This document shows, piece by piece, positions 14,441 through 21,822 of a stretch of DNA of 26,176 nucleotides. Below the pieces are notes generated by a model. The model was given only the letters and a program-made list of their open reading frames with translations. It had not been told where the DNA came from and searched no databases. The translations under genes were made by a program, and so were the position numbers. The stretch comes from a virus. The stretch covers positions 1 to 26,176 of the IMG/VR virus record IMGVR_UViG_3300025668_000040. The stretch is one strand, 5' to 3'. Position 1 is the first letter of the stretch, and the number at the start of each line of letters is the position of its first letter.

Positions 14441-14810
14441 ATTAACCGGTGTAGTAAATAAGGGCTGGGGCTACGAAATGATATGGGCCACCAACGAACA
14501 CTACTGCGGTAAGATAATGGTATTTAATAGAGAAGGTGCTAAGACAAGTATGCACTTTCATAAAGAAAAAGACGAAACTTGGTTTGTAAATAGTGGAATA
14601 TTTAAAGTTGCGTATATTGATACTGATAATTCTACATTATATGAAAAAGAATTAATCGAAGGTGCAACATGGCATAATCCTCCGTTACAACCACATCAGC
14701 TAATTTGTGTTAGTAAAGAAGGAAGTGTAACTGAAGTTAGCACTGCTGATAGTGTTGAGGACAATTATAGAATTGGTCCTGGCGATAGTCAAAAAATAGA
14801 AAGTAAGTAA
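14424..14810 (+). CDS. Small cupin, sugar-phosphate isomerase/epimerase type
   Basis: The 128-residue protein has a textbook cupin motif 1: Gly38-x5-His44-x-His46-x4-Glu51-x6-Gly58. A second motif contains NPPLQPHQL, with His91 as the fourth metal ligand. The opening GWGYEMIWATNEHYCGKIM recalls the stand-alone cupin related to type II phosphomannose isomerases. The family acts on sugars or sugar phosphates, but the reaction cannot be read from sequence. Standing directly after hldD, it probably acts on the same heptose or a related sugar. An AGAGGAA ribosome site lies 8 bases before the ATG, inside hldD. Confidence 0.8.
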   Translation: MDQPTRLTGVVNKGWGYEMIWATNEHYCGKIMVFNREGAKTSMHFHKEKDETWFVNSGIFKVAYIDTDNSTLYEKELIEGATWHNPPLQPHQLICVSKEGSVTEVSTADSVEDNYRIGPGDSQKIESK

Positions 14811-15422
14811 ATGGAAATAAAAGAATTATTCCCAGTAGCTATACTAACGCATCATATAGATAAAGATATGGCCGACACAATGGAGAATGAGATTGTTCCA
14901 TTATTAGATAAGTTAGAACGTAACACACCTATACTAGATTCAGTTGGTGATGAATACATTTCTGTAGATACTATGTACACAGATTTTTGGGAAAACAAAA
15001 TTCCAGTGCATGAAATTGTTCCTGACTTTTGGGACGTAGTAAGAACAGCTGCATACGAGTATGCTGATCAAACAAGCTATTTTGTTAATCCTAATTTTAA
15101 AGTCCGTTACTGGACACAAAATTATGTAAAACAAGATAGACACGACATACATCAACATGGCATAAATGGCATAAGCGGAACCTATTTTATTAGAGCAAAT
15201 GAAAATGCAGGACCAATACGCTTCTATAATCCTAACAACACAGCCGAGTATGTTCGTGCAGGCAATCCTTTAAATAAATTTGTACAAGGACATCACGACA
15301 TATGGCCTGAAAAAGGCTTGTTGTTATTATTCCCTTCGTATATAAAACATGCTGTAGAATCTGGCAGAAATGATGATGTTGTTAGAACTTCAATATCATT
15401 TGACTGTTGTCCTGGAGTTTAA
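14811..15422 (+). CDS. 2OG-Fe(II) oxygenase-like protein, tandem copy 1
   Basis: The 203-residue protein has the double-stranded beta-helix pattern of the TIGR02466-like putative 2OG-Fe(II) oxygenases. It contains a YWTQNYVKQDRHDIHQHGIN strand with His114 and His116, GTYFIRANENAGPIRFYNP (123-141), WPEKGLLLLFPSYIKHAVES with His180, and Arg192 in VVRTSISFD, which would hold 2-oxoglutarate. The acidic iron ligand expected in a HxD/E...H triad is not obvious. The substrate is unknown; small phage members have been linked to proteins, sugars and bases. Its ATG follows the cupin stop with no gap. The next gene is a clear paralogue. Confidence 0.7.
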   Translation: MEIKELFPVAILTHHIDKDMADTMENEIVPLLDKLERNTPILDSVGDEYISVDTMYTDFWENKIPVHEIVPDFWDVVRTAAYEYADQTSYFVNPNFKVRYWTQNYVKQDRHDIHQHGINGISGTYFIRANENAGPIRFYNPNNTAEYVRAGNPLNKFVQGHHDIWPEKGLLLLFPSYIKHAVESGRNDDVVRTSISFDCCPGV

Positions 15423-15989
15423 ATGTTTACAAACTTATTTCCAATACCTATCTTACGTATAAAACTTAGTGATGAAATTGCAGATGCAATGGAGGAAAAA
15501 ATAGTTCCATTACTAGATAGTCTTAGTAGAGAAAACGATTCAGTATCTACAGATTTTTGGGAAAAGCAAATTCCAGTACATGAACTAGTACCAGACTTTT
15601 TCCAACAGGCAATTGAAGGTGCTCTTGAATTCCAAGAACATACAGGTATTGAAATAGATCCTGAAATACGTATTAAATATTGGACTCAAGATTATTTGCC
15701 AAATGATAGTCATCAAATGCATCATCACGGAATATACGGTATTAGTGGCACATATTGGGTTAGAGCAAATGAGGATGCTGGGTCATTTAGATTGTTTAGT
15801 ACAAACCCACATAGTGATTTAGTTTTACATAATAAAAAGACCGAATACACTGTAGCATACGAAGATATATGGCCTGAAAAAGGTATGATGTTATTATTCC
15901 CTTCATACATGAAACATTGTGTAATGCAAAGTGGTAAAAATGCAATTCGTACTTCTGTTTCATTTAACTTTGGATGTTCTAATGTATAA
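15423..15989 (+). CDS. 2OG-Fe(II) oxygenase-like protein, tandem copy 2
   Basis: The 188-residue protein parallels the preceding one almost throughout: an LFPIPILRIKLSDEIADAME start, STDFWEKQIPVHELVPDFF (42-60), IKYWTQDYLPNDSHQMHHHG with His100/His102, GTYWVRANEDAGSFRLF (109-125), WPEKGMMLLFPSYMKHCV with His165, and Arg176 in IRTSVSFN. It lacks the insertion near residue 40 of copy 1 and diverges after the DAGSFRLF strand, so the two probably differ in substrate. The gap to copy 1 is zero and a GGAG site lies in its tail. The stop overlaps the gmhB ATG by 8 bases. Confidence 0.7.
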   Translation: MFTNLFPIPILRIKLSDEIADAMEEKIVPLLDSLSRENDSVSTDFWEKQIPVHELVPDFFQQAIEGALEFQEHTGIEIDPEIRIKYWTQDYLPNDSHQMHHHGIYGISGTYWVRANEDAGSFRLFSTNPHSDLVLHNKKTEYTVAYEDIWPEKGMMLLFPSYMKHCVMQSGKNAIRTSVSFNFGCSNV

Positions 15990-16674
15990 AATAGACTGGA
16001 GTACAGACAAATCTAAAACAACAAAAACGTCTACAAAAAAGAGTAATATACGCTACAGTACTGACGACCCAATACCTTATTACAATAGTACAGACAACAT
16101 TGCACCTAAAGTTGTTGTAGGATTAGATCGAGACGGTGTTATTAATATTGATCAAGGCGAGTATACATATAAAGTTAAAGATTTTGTACCAATCGAGGGT
16201 AGCTTAGAAGCTGTTGCTAAAATAAGACGCCTGGGACATAAAATTGCTATTATTACTAATCAAGGCGGAATTGCTAAAGGAATGTTTTCCGAATCTGATG
16301 TAGACAAAGTACACGACTATATGTTTGAGTTACTTGGCGAAGCAGGTTGTTTAAGTGTTGATGCATTATATTATAGTGCATCGAGTTTACGTAATGATAT
16401 GTATGCTAAACCCAATGTTGGTATGTTTAAAAGATGCGAAGAAGAAAATTCATTTATTAAATTTAAGAAAGGATATTTTGTTGGAGATAAAATATCCGAT
16501 CTAAAAGCTGCATTTAAAATTGGTGCAACTCCAATACTAGTTAAAACAGGTTACGGTTTAGAAACTATAAAAGAATTAAATAAATTTTCTAATCAAAAGA
16601 TAAAAAAGAAAACTATTATATTTGATGATTTAATGTCTGTTGCTAATTGGCTGGAAAATCGATACCAAAATTAG
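15982..16674 (+). CDS. gmhB: GmhB-like heptose 1,7-bisphosphate 7-phosphatase (HAD-IIIA), zinc loop missing
   Basis: The 230-residue protein contains a HAD phosphatase: VVGLDRDGVIN (45-55) with catalytic Asp49 and Asp51, ITNQGGIAKGMF (91-102), a KPNVGMFKR segment (143-151), and YFVGDKISDLKAA (165-177) with the metal-binding GDKxSD. The TNQGGIxKG and late GDKxSD match GmhB, which removes the 7-phosphate between the two HldE steps. Residues 1-43 are an extra Lys/Ser/Thr-rich extension. The usual GmhB Cys/His zinc loop before the KPxxGM segment is replaced by SASSLRNDMYA, without Cys or His. ATG 15982 fits the family; the upstream 17 codons are the tail of the previous gene in another frame. Its last 32 bases overlap the convergent oxygenase gene. 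Confidence 0.82.
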   Translation: MYKIDWSTDKSKTTKTSTKKSNIRYSTDDPIPYYNSTDNIAPKVVVGLDRDGVINIDQGEYTYKVKDFVPIEGSLEAVAKIRRLGHKIAIITNQGGIAKGMFSESDVDKVHDYMFELLGEAGCLSVDALYYSASSLRNDMYAKPNVGMFKRCEEENSFIKFKKGYFVGDKISDLKAAFKIGATPILVKTGYGLETIKELNKFSNQKIKKKTIIFDDLMSVANWLENRYQN

Positions 16675-17260
16675 CACTAATAGATACACGCAACTTTTCT
16701 GTTTTATTATATGTTACATAGTGATCTAAGTTACTTGGAAAAAATACAATATCGCCTTCTTGCATTAAAGGATTAAATAATTTACCGTTATTTCCAGGGC
16801 CATAAAATCTTTCAGTTAAGTGAGTCGGAAACCAATTCAATGCACTATTATAAAACATAAACTGTCCACTGTCAGGATCATTATCGGGCAAGTCAAGTAC
16901 ATATGCACAACTAACTAAATTATTTCCGCCACCGTGCGAATGTACGTCTTGATGTTGATGTTGACTATATTTGTTTGCCCAGGCTCTTCCTGATAAATTT
17001 TTAAGATCATCTGGAGCCATACCTAAGTAATTAAGGTACGCTTGTAACGGTCCTTGCACATTTTCATAAAATATATCCCACGGTAATTGATTATTTTCTT
17101 CATGCGAATTATGCGTAGTTTCGCAATTACATTCCCACTGCGAACTACTATGTTGAAATGCAGTACTGTCTTTAATAAAAGATGAAAATTGTTCTTTTAT
17201 TTCGTTGTGCCCAGGCATTTCACATTTTAAAATAGGTGCACCAAAAATACTATCTATCAT
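16643..17260 (-). CDS. 2OG-Fe(II) oxygenase-like protein, minus-strand copy
   Basis: The 205-residue protein belongs to the same broad putative oxygenase class as the two plus-strand copies. It has WANKYSQHQHQDVHSHGGGN with His107/His109, SGQFMFYNSA (131-140), EGDIVFFPSNLDHYVTYN with His180, and Arg191 in LRVSISANFG. Identity with the other two is low outside these blocks, and the N-terminal half (CNCETTHNSHEEN) differs, so this is a separate lineage rather than a recent duplicate. It is the last gene of the glycosyltransferase-carbamoyltransferase unit: its start overlaps the carbamoyltransferase stop by 11 bases. Its 3' end overlaps gmhB by 32 bases. Confidence 0.72.
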   Translation of the reverse strand: MIDSIFGAPILKCEMPGHNEIKEQFSSFIKDSTAFQHSSSQWECNCETTHNSHEENNQLPWDIFYENVQGPLQAYLNYLGMAPDDLKNLSGRAWANKYSQHQHQDVHSHGGGNNLVSCAYVLDLPDNDPDSGQFMFYNSALNWFPTHLTERFYGPGNNGKLFNPLMQEGDIVFFPSNLDHYVTYNKTEKLRVSISANFGIDFPAN

Positions 17261-19052
17261 TTTTAATAGACACTTTCACATTATGTTCAGGCAAGTACAA
17301 GTACTCAATTCCACTATTAGCAAGAGTTCTAAATGCGTCATCTAATGTTTCTACTAATGGCTCTCCGCCTAAATTAAATGATGTATTAAATATAATTGGG
17401 ACGCCTGTTTGTTTATAAAACTCGTTGATTAAATCATAATAAACTTCATTCTGTTCTCTAGTTACTGTTTGTATACGACATGTGCCATCAACATGTATAA
17501 TACTCGGAATCTTTTCTGCTACACCTTCTTGACAATTCATAGCATACATCATATGTGGTGAATCTTTCATTCCACGCATATCAAACCATTCTTCTGCATG
17601 TTCAGCTAGTATAGTACCAGCAAACGGACGGAAGTATTCTCTACGTTTAATTCTATTAACATGATCTTTGCCATTTGGATCAGTTGGATCATAAAGTATA
17701 CTTCTGTTACCTAATGCACGTGGGCCTGATTCTGATCGTCCTTGAAATAATGATACAATATTCTTTTCAGTAATTAATTTAATAATATCTTCATTTGTTG
17801 CTTCAGTAACATCGGCATTGTATTGTAACGCTAACATTTCAATTTCGTCTCTTGAATATGTATTCTCAGGACCTAAGTATAAACTTTCACCAAAGGGCCG
17901 TTGTGTAGTACTTTTAGTAAGTGAATGATATCCCATCATTGCTGCACCGATAGCAGTACCAGCATCACTAGAAATAGGTTCAACGTATAAATTAATACCT
18001 TCGTCTTTTAGTTCTTTTAAGTACCAATAATTTGCAACACAGTTTAACCCATACCCGCCACTAAGTACAACATTCTTATGTCCTGTTGTTTCCACAGCCT
18101 TACGTATTAACCGCAATACTTCTGCTTGGCTTTCTGTTTGCACAGCATACGCAAGATCTCTTCTACTTTGTAGTTTAGTCAAGTCGTCAATTTTCTCAGG
18201 TGTAACTAGTTCGTTAAACCGTCCTTCATTAACTAACGCACCATTTGGATATGTAGGAATAATAACGTTTCTATCTGACGATCTCCAATTACCGCCAGCA
18301 TCAGTATACAATGGAGGAATATTATCATTAGGTTTTCCATATGGAAATAACCCCATTGTTTTACCTGCTTCAATTGATTGAAATCCGCAATACTGTGTTA
18401 CTGCTTCGTATGTTTTAACAATACCAGCAGTGTCATCAATAATAGCTTCATGTGTTTCTTTGTCTTCCATAAACCATTCACTTGTCATAGCCGGATCTCG
18501 CATTGATATATACGGTCCATTACCACCTAAATGTTTGTATACTGTATGAAAGTTATCTGGGTACGCACATGTAAAGATTGACTCTAATTCCCAAACTGTA
18601 GTATCAGTGCCACTAATGTTCATTGGAATAAATGTGCCAGCGCCGTCTACAATAACACTTACTGCCTTGTCAAATCCACTACGATAAAATGCACAGCCTG
18701 CATGTAATTTATGATGTATTCTTGATAAATCAATAACCTGAGGATGTTCCCAATTGTTTACATCTGGACCTCGTTCAATCAAGCCTAGTTTACGTGCTAG
18801 ACCTGTATACACATTGTCGCCTGTAAAATCAACTGTTGCCGCTGATTCTTCTAAACTTTGTGTATGTGCAACGAATATATAATCTAATTTATCAGTATAT
18901 TCAAGTATCTTAATCATACTTGCATATGGACCGCCGTCATACTTTTGACGACTTAGTCTTTCTTCTTCTATAGCGAATACAATTTCACCGTCTTTAAGCA
19001 AACACACACCGCCATTATGACCACGTGTTATTCCTGCTATCCACTGGCTCAT
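17250..19052 (-). CDS. Carbamoyltransferase, NodU/CmcH/TobZ family
   Basis: The 600-residue protein has the full family layout. The N-terminal ASKHA-type domain has GITRGHNGGVCLLKDGEIVF (7-26), EEERLSRQKYDGG (29-41), HHKLHA (113-118), a VIVDGAGT strand (134-140), and SGGYGLNCVAN (331-341). The C-terminal domain begins near 400, with the GRSESGPRALGNRSIL signature (438-453), RRYFRPFAG-like RREYFRPFAGT (470-480) and FNTSFNLGGEPLVET near 555-570. These enzymes use carbamoyl phosphate and ATP to put a carbamoyl group on a sugar or antibiotic hydroxyl. Next to a heptosyltransferase-like gene, a heptose hydroxyl is the likely acceptor; 7-O-carbamoyl heptose is known from Pseudomonas LPS core. Its ATG overlaps the glycosyltransferase stop (ATGA). 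Confidence 0.92.
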   Translation of the reverse strand: MSQWIAGITRGHNGGVCLLKDGEIVFAIEEERLSRQKYDGGPYASMIKILEYTDKLDYIFVAHTQSLEESAATVDFTGDNVYTGLARKLGLIERGPDVNNWEHPQVIDLSRIHHKLHAGCAFYRSGFDKAVSVIVDGAGTFIPMNISGTDTTVWELESIFTCAYPDNFHTVYKHLGGNGPYISMRDPAMTSEWFMEDKETHEAIIDDTAGIVKTYEAVTQYCGFQSIEAGKTMGLFPYGKPNDNIPPLYTDAGGNWRSSDRNVIIPTYPNGALVNEGRFNELVTPEKIDDLTKLQSRRDLAYAVQTESQAEVLRLIRKAVETTGHKNVVLSGGYGLNCVANYWYLKELKDEGINLYVEPISSDAGTAIGAAMMGYHSLTKSTTQRPFGESLYLGPENTYSRDEIEMLALQYNADVTEATNEDIIKLITEKNIVSLFQGRSESGPRALGNRSILYDPTDPNGKDHVNRIKRREYFRPFAGTILAEHAEEWFDMRGMKDSPHMMYAMNCQEGVAEKIPSIIHVDGTCRIQTVTREQNEVYYDLINEFYKQTGVPIIFNTSFNLGGEPLVETLDDAFRTLANSGIEYLYLPEHNVKVSIKNDR

Positions 19053-20014
19053 TTACTGCCTCCTACACTTAATAATGTTTTATTAGGTTTTCCTAATTTT
19101 TTTCTAATTGAATCAACAATATCTTTAGTTTGTGCTTTAGATAAATCCATACATTTGTCGTTTACTCTATCAGGTTCTTCTTCATTTGTAATTCTAATTG
19201 GACTATACACACGCATGTCTTTGCCAATATCAAAAATTGTAACACTCTTATCATCTACGTATGATGTGTTTATAGGATATGTACTTCCGATAACTACTGT
19301 TGACTGTGTATCAAGTGCTTTAGCAATATGTTGTCCTACACTATCACAACCTAAGAAATGATCTGCGGCATTAATAACTCCAGCCCATACACGTATGTCT
19401 GGTATTTGTGGTTGAGCTATAGGTATATTATCATCTTTTGTATTTTTCATATTTAATTGTATTTCGCTCATTAATATAACTGCAAAATCTTTTTTCAGTT
19501 CATTAGCAATATCAAGCATATCTTCAGCTCTAAAACTTCTTGATGTAACATCAATTAAATCTTCTTCAGTTGTTCGTCCAAACGGTTGTATTACAATTAC
19601 TTTATCTTTGCCAGTTGTTTCTTTAACTTCTTTGACTACATTTTCGCCTTGTGCTTTTTCAATTTTATTAAGATACACTGACGGAATAATAACGTCACGT
19701 AAGCCTTTGTTATTAATTTCTATATCAAACGCTTGTGCTAAACTACATTCTTGATTATAATATTCCCAAACTCTGTACGGTTCTGGCGAAACACAATTTC
19801 TTTCTTTAATAAAAGATTCAAACAATCCCTTATGCCATGTGTCGTATGCTCGTTTGTGAAGTGTTGGATGACCTTTATAAAAGTCTGTGCCTGCTTCGCA
19901 AACAATAATAAAGTCGTCGTTTGGATTTTCTTTTTCGTATGCTTCAAATGCAGGTATTGAAGTTATAACACGGCCAGCGCCGCCATTGATAAAGAAAGCT
20001 GTTGATCTTGTCAT
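19049..20014 (-). CDS. GT9/heptosyltransferase-like glycosyltransferase
   Basis: The 321-residue protein resembles GT-B enzymes of family 9 (ADP-heptose:LPS heptosyltransferases). The N-terminus reads TAFFINGGAGRVITSIPAFE (5-24), equivalent to the GGLGDxIxxTPAL loop. The C-terminal half has IVIQPFGRTTEEDL, FAVILMS and HFLGCDSVGQHIAKALDTQS followed by TVVIGSTYP, equivalent to the D-S/T-G-P-x-H donor-site motif and FGPT loop. The presence of ADP-heptose genes nearby supports heptose as donor, though the motifs are divergent. I chose ATG 20014, nine bases after AAGAGGTG; the in-frame GTG at 20026 is inside the ribosome site. It is first in a three-gene unit. Confidence 0.75.
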   Translation of the reverse strand: MTRSTAFFINGGAGRVITSIPAFEAYEKENPNDDFIIVCEAGTDFYKGHPTLHKRAYDTWHKGLFESFIKERNCVSPEPYRVWEYYNQECSLAQAFDIEINNKGLRDVIIPSVYLNKIEKAQGENVVKEVKETTGKDKVIVIQPFGRTTEEDLIDVTSRSFRAEDMLDIANELKKDFAVILMSEIQLNMKNTKDDNIPIAQPQIPDIRVWAGVINAADHFLGCDSVGQHIAKALDTQSTVVIGSTYPINTSYVDDKSVTIFDIGKDMRVYSPIRITNEEEPDRVNDKCMDLSKAQTKDIVDSIRKKLGKPNKTLLSVGGSK

Positions 20015-20029
20015 ATAATAATACACCTC

Positions 20030-20045
20030 TTAGTAAATTTACTAA
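20030..20045. promoter_or_regulatory. Perfect 16-bp palindrome in the glycosyltransferase leader
   Basis: TTAGTAAATTTACTAA is a perfect inverted repeat directly after the TATAAATA box, covering the predicted RNA start (about 20042) and the bases before AAGAGG. It could be an operator or a 5' hairpin. It has the same length as, but a different sequence from, the palindrome at 8110-8125. Confidence 0.4.
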
Positions 20046-20047
20046 AA

Positions 20048-20055
20048 TATTTATA
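20048..20055 (-). promoter_or_regulatory. Exact T4 late promoter box TATAAATA
   Basis: On the minus strand this is the exact T4 late consensus and the only exact match noted before a gene start in this window. It precedes the glycosyltransferase-carbamoyltransferase-oxygenase unit, with the predicted start about 28 bases before the ATG. This would place sugar transfer in the late phase with virion assembly. Confidence 0.65.
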
Positions 20056-20097
20056 GGTTGAATAGTATATTAAAGAAAGATCTGGCTGATAAAAAAA

Positions 20098-20120
20098 GGC
20101 TGTATAAACATACAGCCTTT
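20098..20120 (-). terminator. Rho-independent terminator after the tail-fibre block
   Basis: GGCTGTAT, loop AAAC and ATACAGCC form a perfect 8-bp stem flanked by A and T tracts (T-run on the minus strand after the stem). It closes the minus-strand fibre unit 25 bases after the stop at 20145 and separates it from the glycosyltransferase promoter. Confidence 0.85.
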
Positions 20121-20144
20121 TAGTTTTATTTGTTAATTAGGTGT

Positions 20145-20954
20145 TTATTCTAATACATCTGTGCGAGGCCAAGATGAATCTACAAATATTATAGGAACAT
20201 TTGCTTCTTGCATTGCTGCAGGGAAATCACGTAGTAATTGTCTATATACAACAAGTTTGTCCCACTTTGCTTTGTCAATGTCTTTTAGAATTAAAAATAA
20301 TGTGTCAGTATTAGAAAGTCTCTCGTCTCGTTCTATACGTAAGTCTTCCCAAGTGTTAGCTGCGCCAATTATATCTTCATTTGTATGCTTATACAAATCT
20401 AATTCATTAGTTTCAAAATTCCACACACTAAGTTTTTCGTCATACAAATCATCTGGATGAATTGGATACTCATATTCAAATGGAACATATCCTTCAGGTA
20501 CTGGTACGGATTTAGTACCCGGAGTTTCTTCCCATTCGTCTTTGTCTTTATAGTTATCATGATAGTCGGACATAACTTCTGCATCTAAAGGATATTCTCT
20601 AGCATCTAATTTAACAATTACCATTTCTTCAGTACTTGGCATGTATTGCCAGTTGTCCGTTGACTCTAGTACTTCAAACTCTCGTTGTACGTGACGAATG
20701 AGATGTGTATCTGTTTCTACCCAAAGATACAAAAATTTAGGACCTTTATATACAGTCTCAATAGTTTCAGTTTCTTCACCATCCATATAATTGTCTATTG
20801 GACATTCATAAGAGTAGTTTACTTCGACCCATTCAGTTCCGTGTTCGTCAGTCATCTCAAGGTCGGTATAGTCAATTACTTCACTATCTAGCTCGTCTCG
20901 ATTGTCATCGATGTTTGGATTTCCTTCGTCGATTATGTTTTCTTCTTCACTCAT
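20145..20954 (-). CDS. Acidic protein with tail-fibre assembly chaperone-like C-terminus
   Basis: The 269-residue protein is strongly acidic. The first 60 residues are mostly Glu/Asp/Asn (SEEENIIDEGNPNIDDNRDE). The middle has Trp/Tyr-rich beta-like stretches (FLYLWVETDTHLIRHVQREF). The end has RIERDERLSNTDTLFLILKD, KWDKLVVYRQLLRDFPAAMQ and VDSSWPRTDVLE. The last 70 residues follow the pattern of phage tail-fibre assembly chaperones: an R-x-x-R-D-x-x-L-x-x-T-D helix, then Y-R-Q-x-L-R-D-x-P and a closing W-P. Such chaperones help fibre tips trimerise and usually lie just after the fibre gene, as here. ATG 20954 lies seven bases after GGAG; ATG 20957 is also possible. The Cys-rich protein is the likely client. 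Confidence 0.65.
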   Translation of the reverse strand: MSEEENIIDEGNPNIDDNRDELDSEVIDYTDLEMTDEHGTEWVEVNYSYECPIDNYMDGEETETIETVYKGPKFLYLWVETDTHLIRHVQREFEVLESTDNWQYMPSTEEMVIVKLDAREYPLDAEVMSDYHDNYKDKDEWEETPGTKSVPVPEGYVPFEYEYPIHPDDLYDEKLSVWNFETNELDLYKHTNEDIIGAANTWEDLRIERDERLSNTDTLFLILKDIDKAKWDKLVVYRQLLRDFPAAMQEANVPIIFVDSSWPRTDVLE

Positions 20955-20957
20955 CAT

Positions 20958-21821
20958 TTAACTCCAAGTTATTCTCATCATGCCAGGCTTACCAGGAGTA
21001 CCTCTACAGTAACAAAGACCTCCACCACAAGCTGATTTCATTGAATTTGATCCACCGCCGGATACTTGTCTAAATCCTCTACAACAGTTAGTACAAGCAC
21101 AGTATTGAACACAGTTTTCAATATGATAAGTGTGTCCGTTACTAATTCCCCAAGATGCTGAAACTGACGTGTGTCGTCCAACACAGTCACAGTTTCCTCT
21201 GTACTTAATAAATGCTGGTTCGTCACCTAAGTCTACCCAGTCAAACTTTTGACAAAAACATAGTCCGTTAGCACACATGCCGTCTGTTCTGTTACCTTGG
21301 TTATTACATCTGCAACTACAGTAAAGGTTATATCCGCCTCTGCCGCCTGTCATACATGTACAACATAAGCATCGTCCTTCAAATCGTGTCATACATCCTC
21401 TTGGTGCATCGCAACATGCAGTAAAACACCCGCAACCGTTGTTTGTTGTACCGTTGCCGCCTGCGCCAATACACCAGCAGTAAATACATCCTGGTGCAAA
21501 GCATCCGGCCTGTCTAAATAGTGTTCTACGACCGTAGTAGCCACTCATTGATCCACAGCTAACCATGTCACACCAGCAACCTTGACAACAGTGTCCTGCG
21601 CCCGAGCCGCCTCCGCTCCACATTTCAAATTGTACTGTTTGGGCACAATCAGGTACTGTCCAAGTTCCTGTTCGTTGACAGTGTGATCTACATGTGTGTG
21701 GACCACAACATACTAAACAAGTGTTAAAGCAAGTACATGTACCACCTGGAGATCTACCAGCTGTTCGCTGACAAGTCCCGTCTGGGTATTTCATACCCGT
21801 GCTAATCATCTCAGTTGCCAT
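20958..21821 (-). CDS. Cysteine-rich glycine-rich tail-tip adhesin candidate
   Basis: The 287-residue protein has 43 cysteines (15 percent) spread over its whole length as CxC, CC and CxxC groups. Beneath these is the framework of glycine-rich phage adhesins: GTWTVPDCAQTVQFEMWSGG (52-71) corresponds to the usual TWTVPxGVTxVxVEVWGGGG start, with further GGG/GGRGG loops and a GTPGKPGMMRITWS end. Gly, Asn, Tyr and Arg are common; Lys and Leu are rare. There is no signal peptide. It follows the S74 fibre by one base and precedes the chaperone-like gene, so it is probably a fibre-tip or baseplate receptor-binding protein. The cysteines could form disulfides after lysis or bind metal. A GGGAG site lies 9 bases before the ATG. 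Confidence 0.75.
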   Translation of the reverse strand: MATEMISTGMKYPDGTCQRTAGRSPGGTCTCFNTCLVCCGPHTCRSHCQRTGTWTVPDCAQTVQFEMWSGGGSGAGHCCQGCWCDMVSCGSMSGYYGRRTLFRQAGCFAPGCIYCWCIGAGGNGTTNNGCGCFTACCDAPRGCMTRFEGRCLCCTCMTGGRGGYNLYCSCRCNNQGNRTDGMCANGLCFCQKFDWVDLGDEPAFIKYRGNCDCVGRHTSVSASWGISNGHTYHIENCVQYCACTNCCRGFRQVSGGGSNSMKSACGGGLCYCRGTPGKPGMMRITWS

Positions 21822-21822
21822 A

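Noticed and set aside
15931-15981. Upstream extension of gmhB by 17 codons
   Set aside because: These codons overlap the end of the second oxygenase gene in another frame. ATG 15982 gives the usual tight overlap seen throughout this operon.
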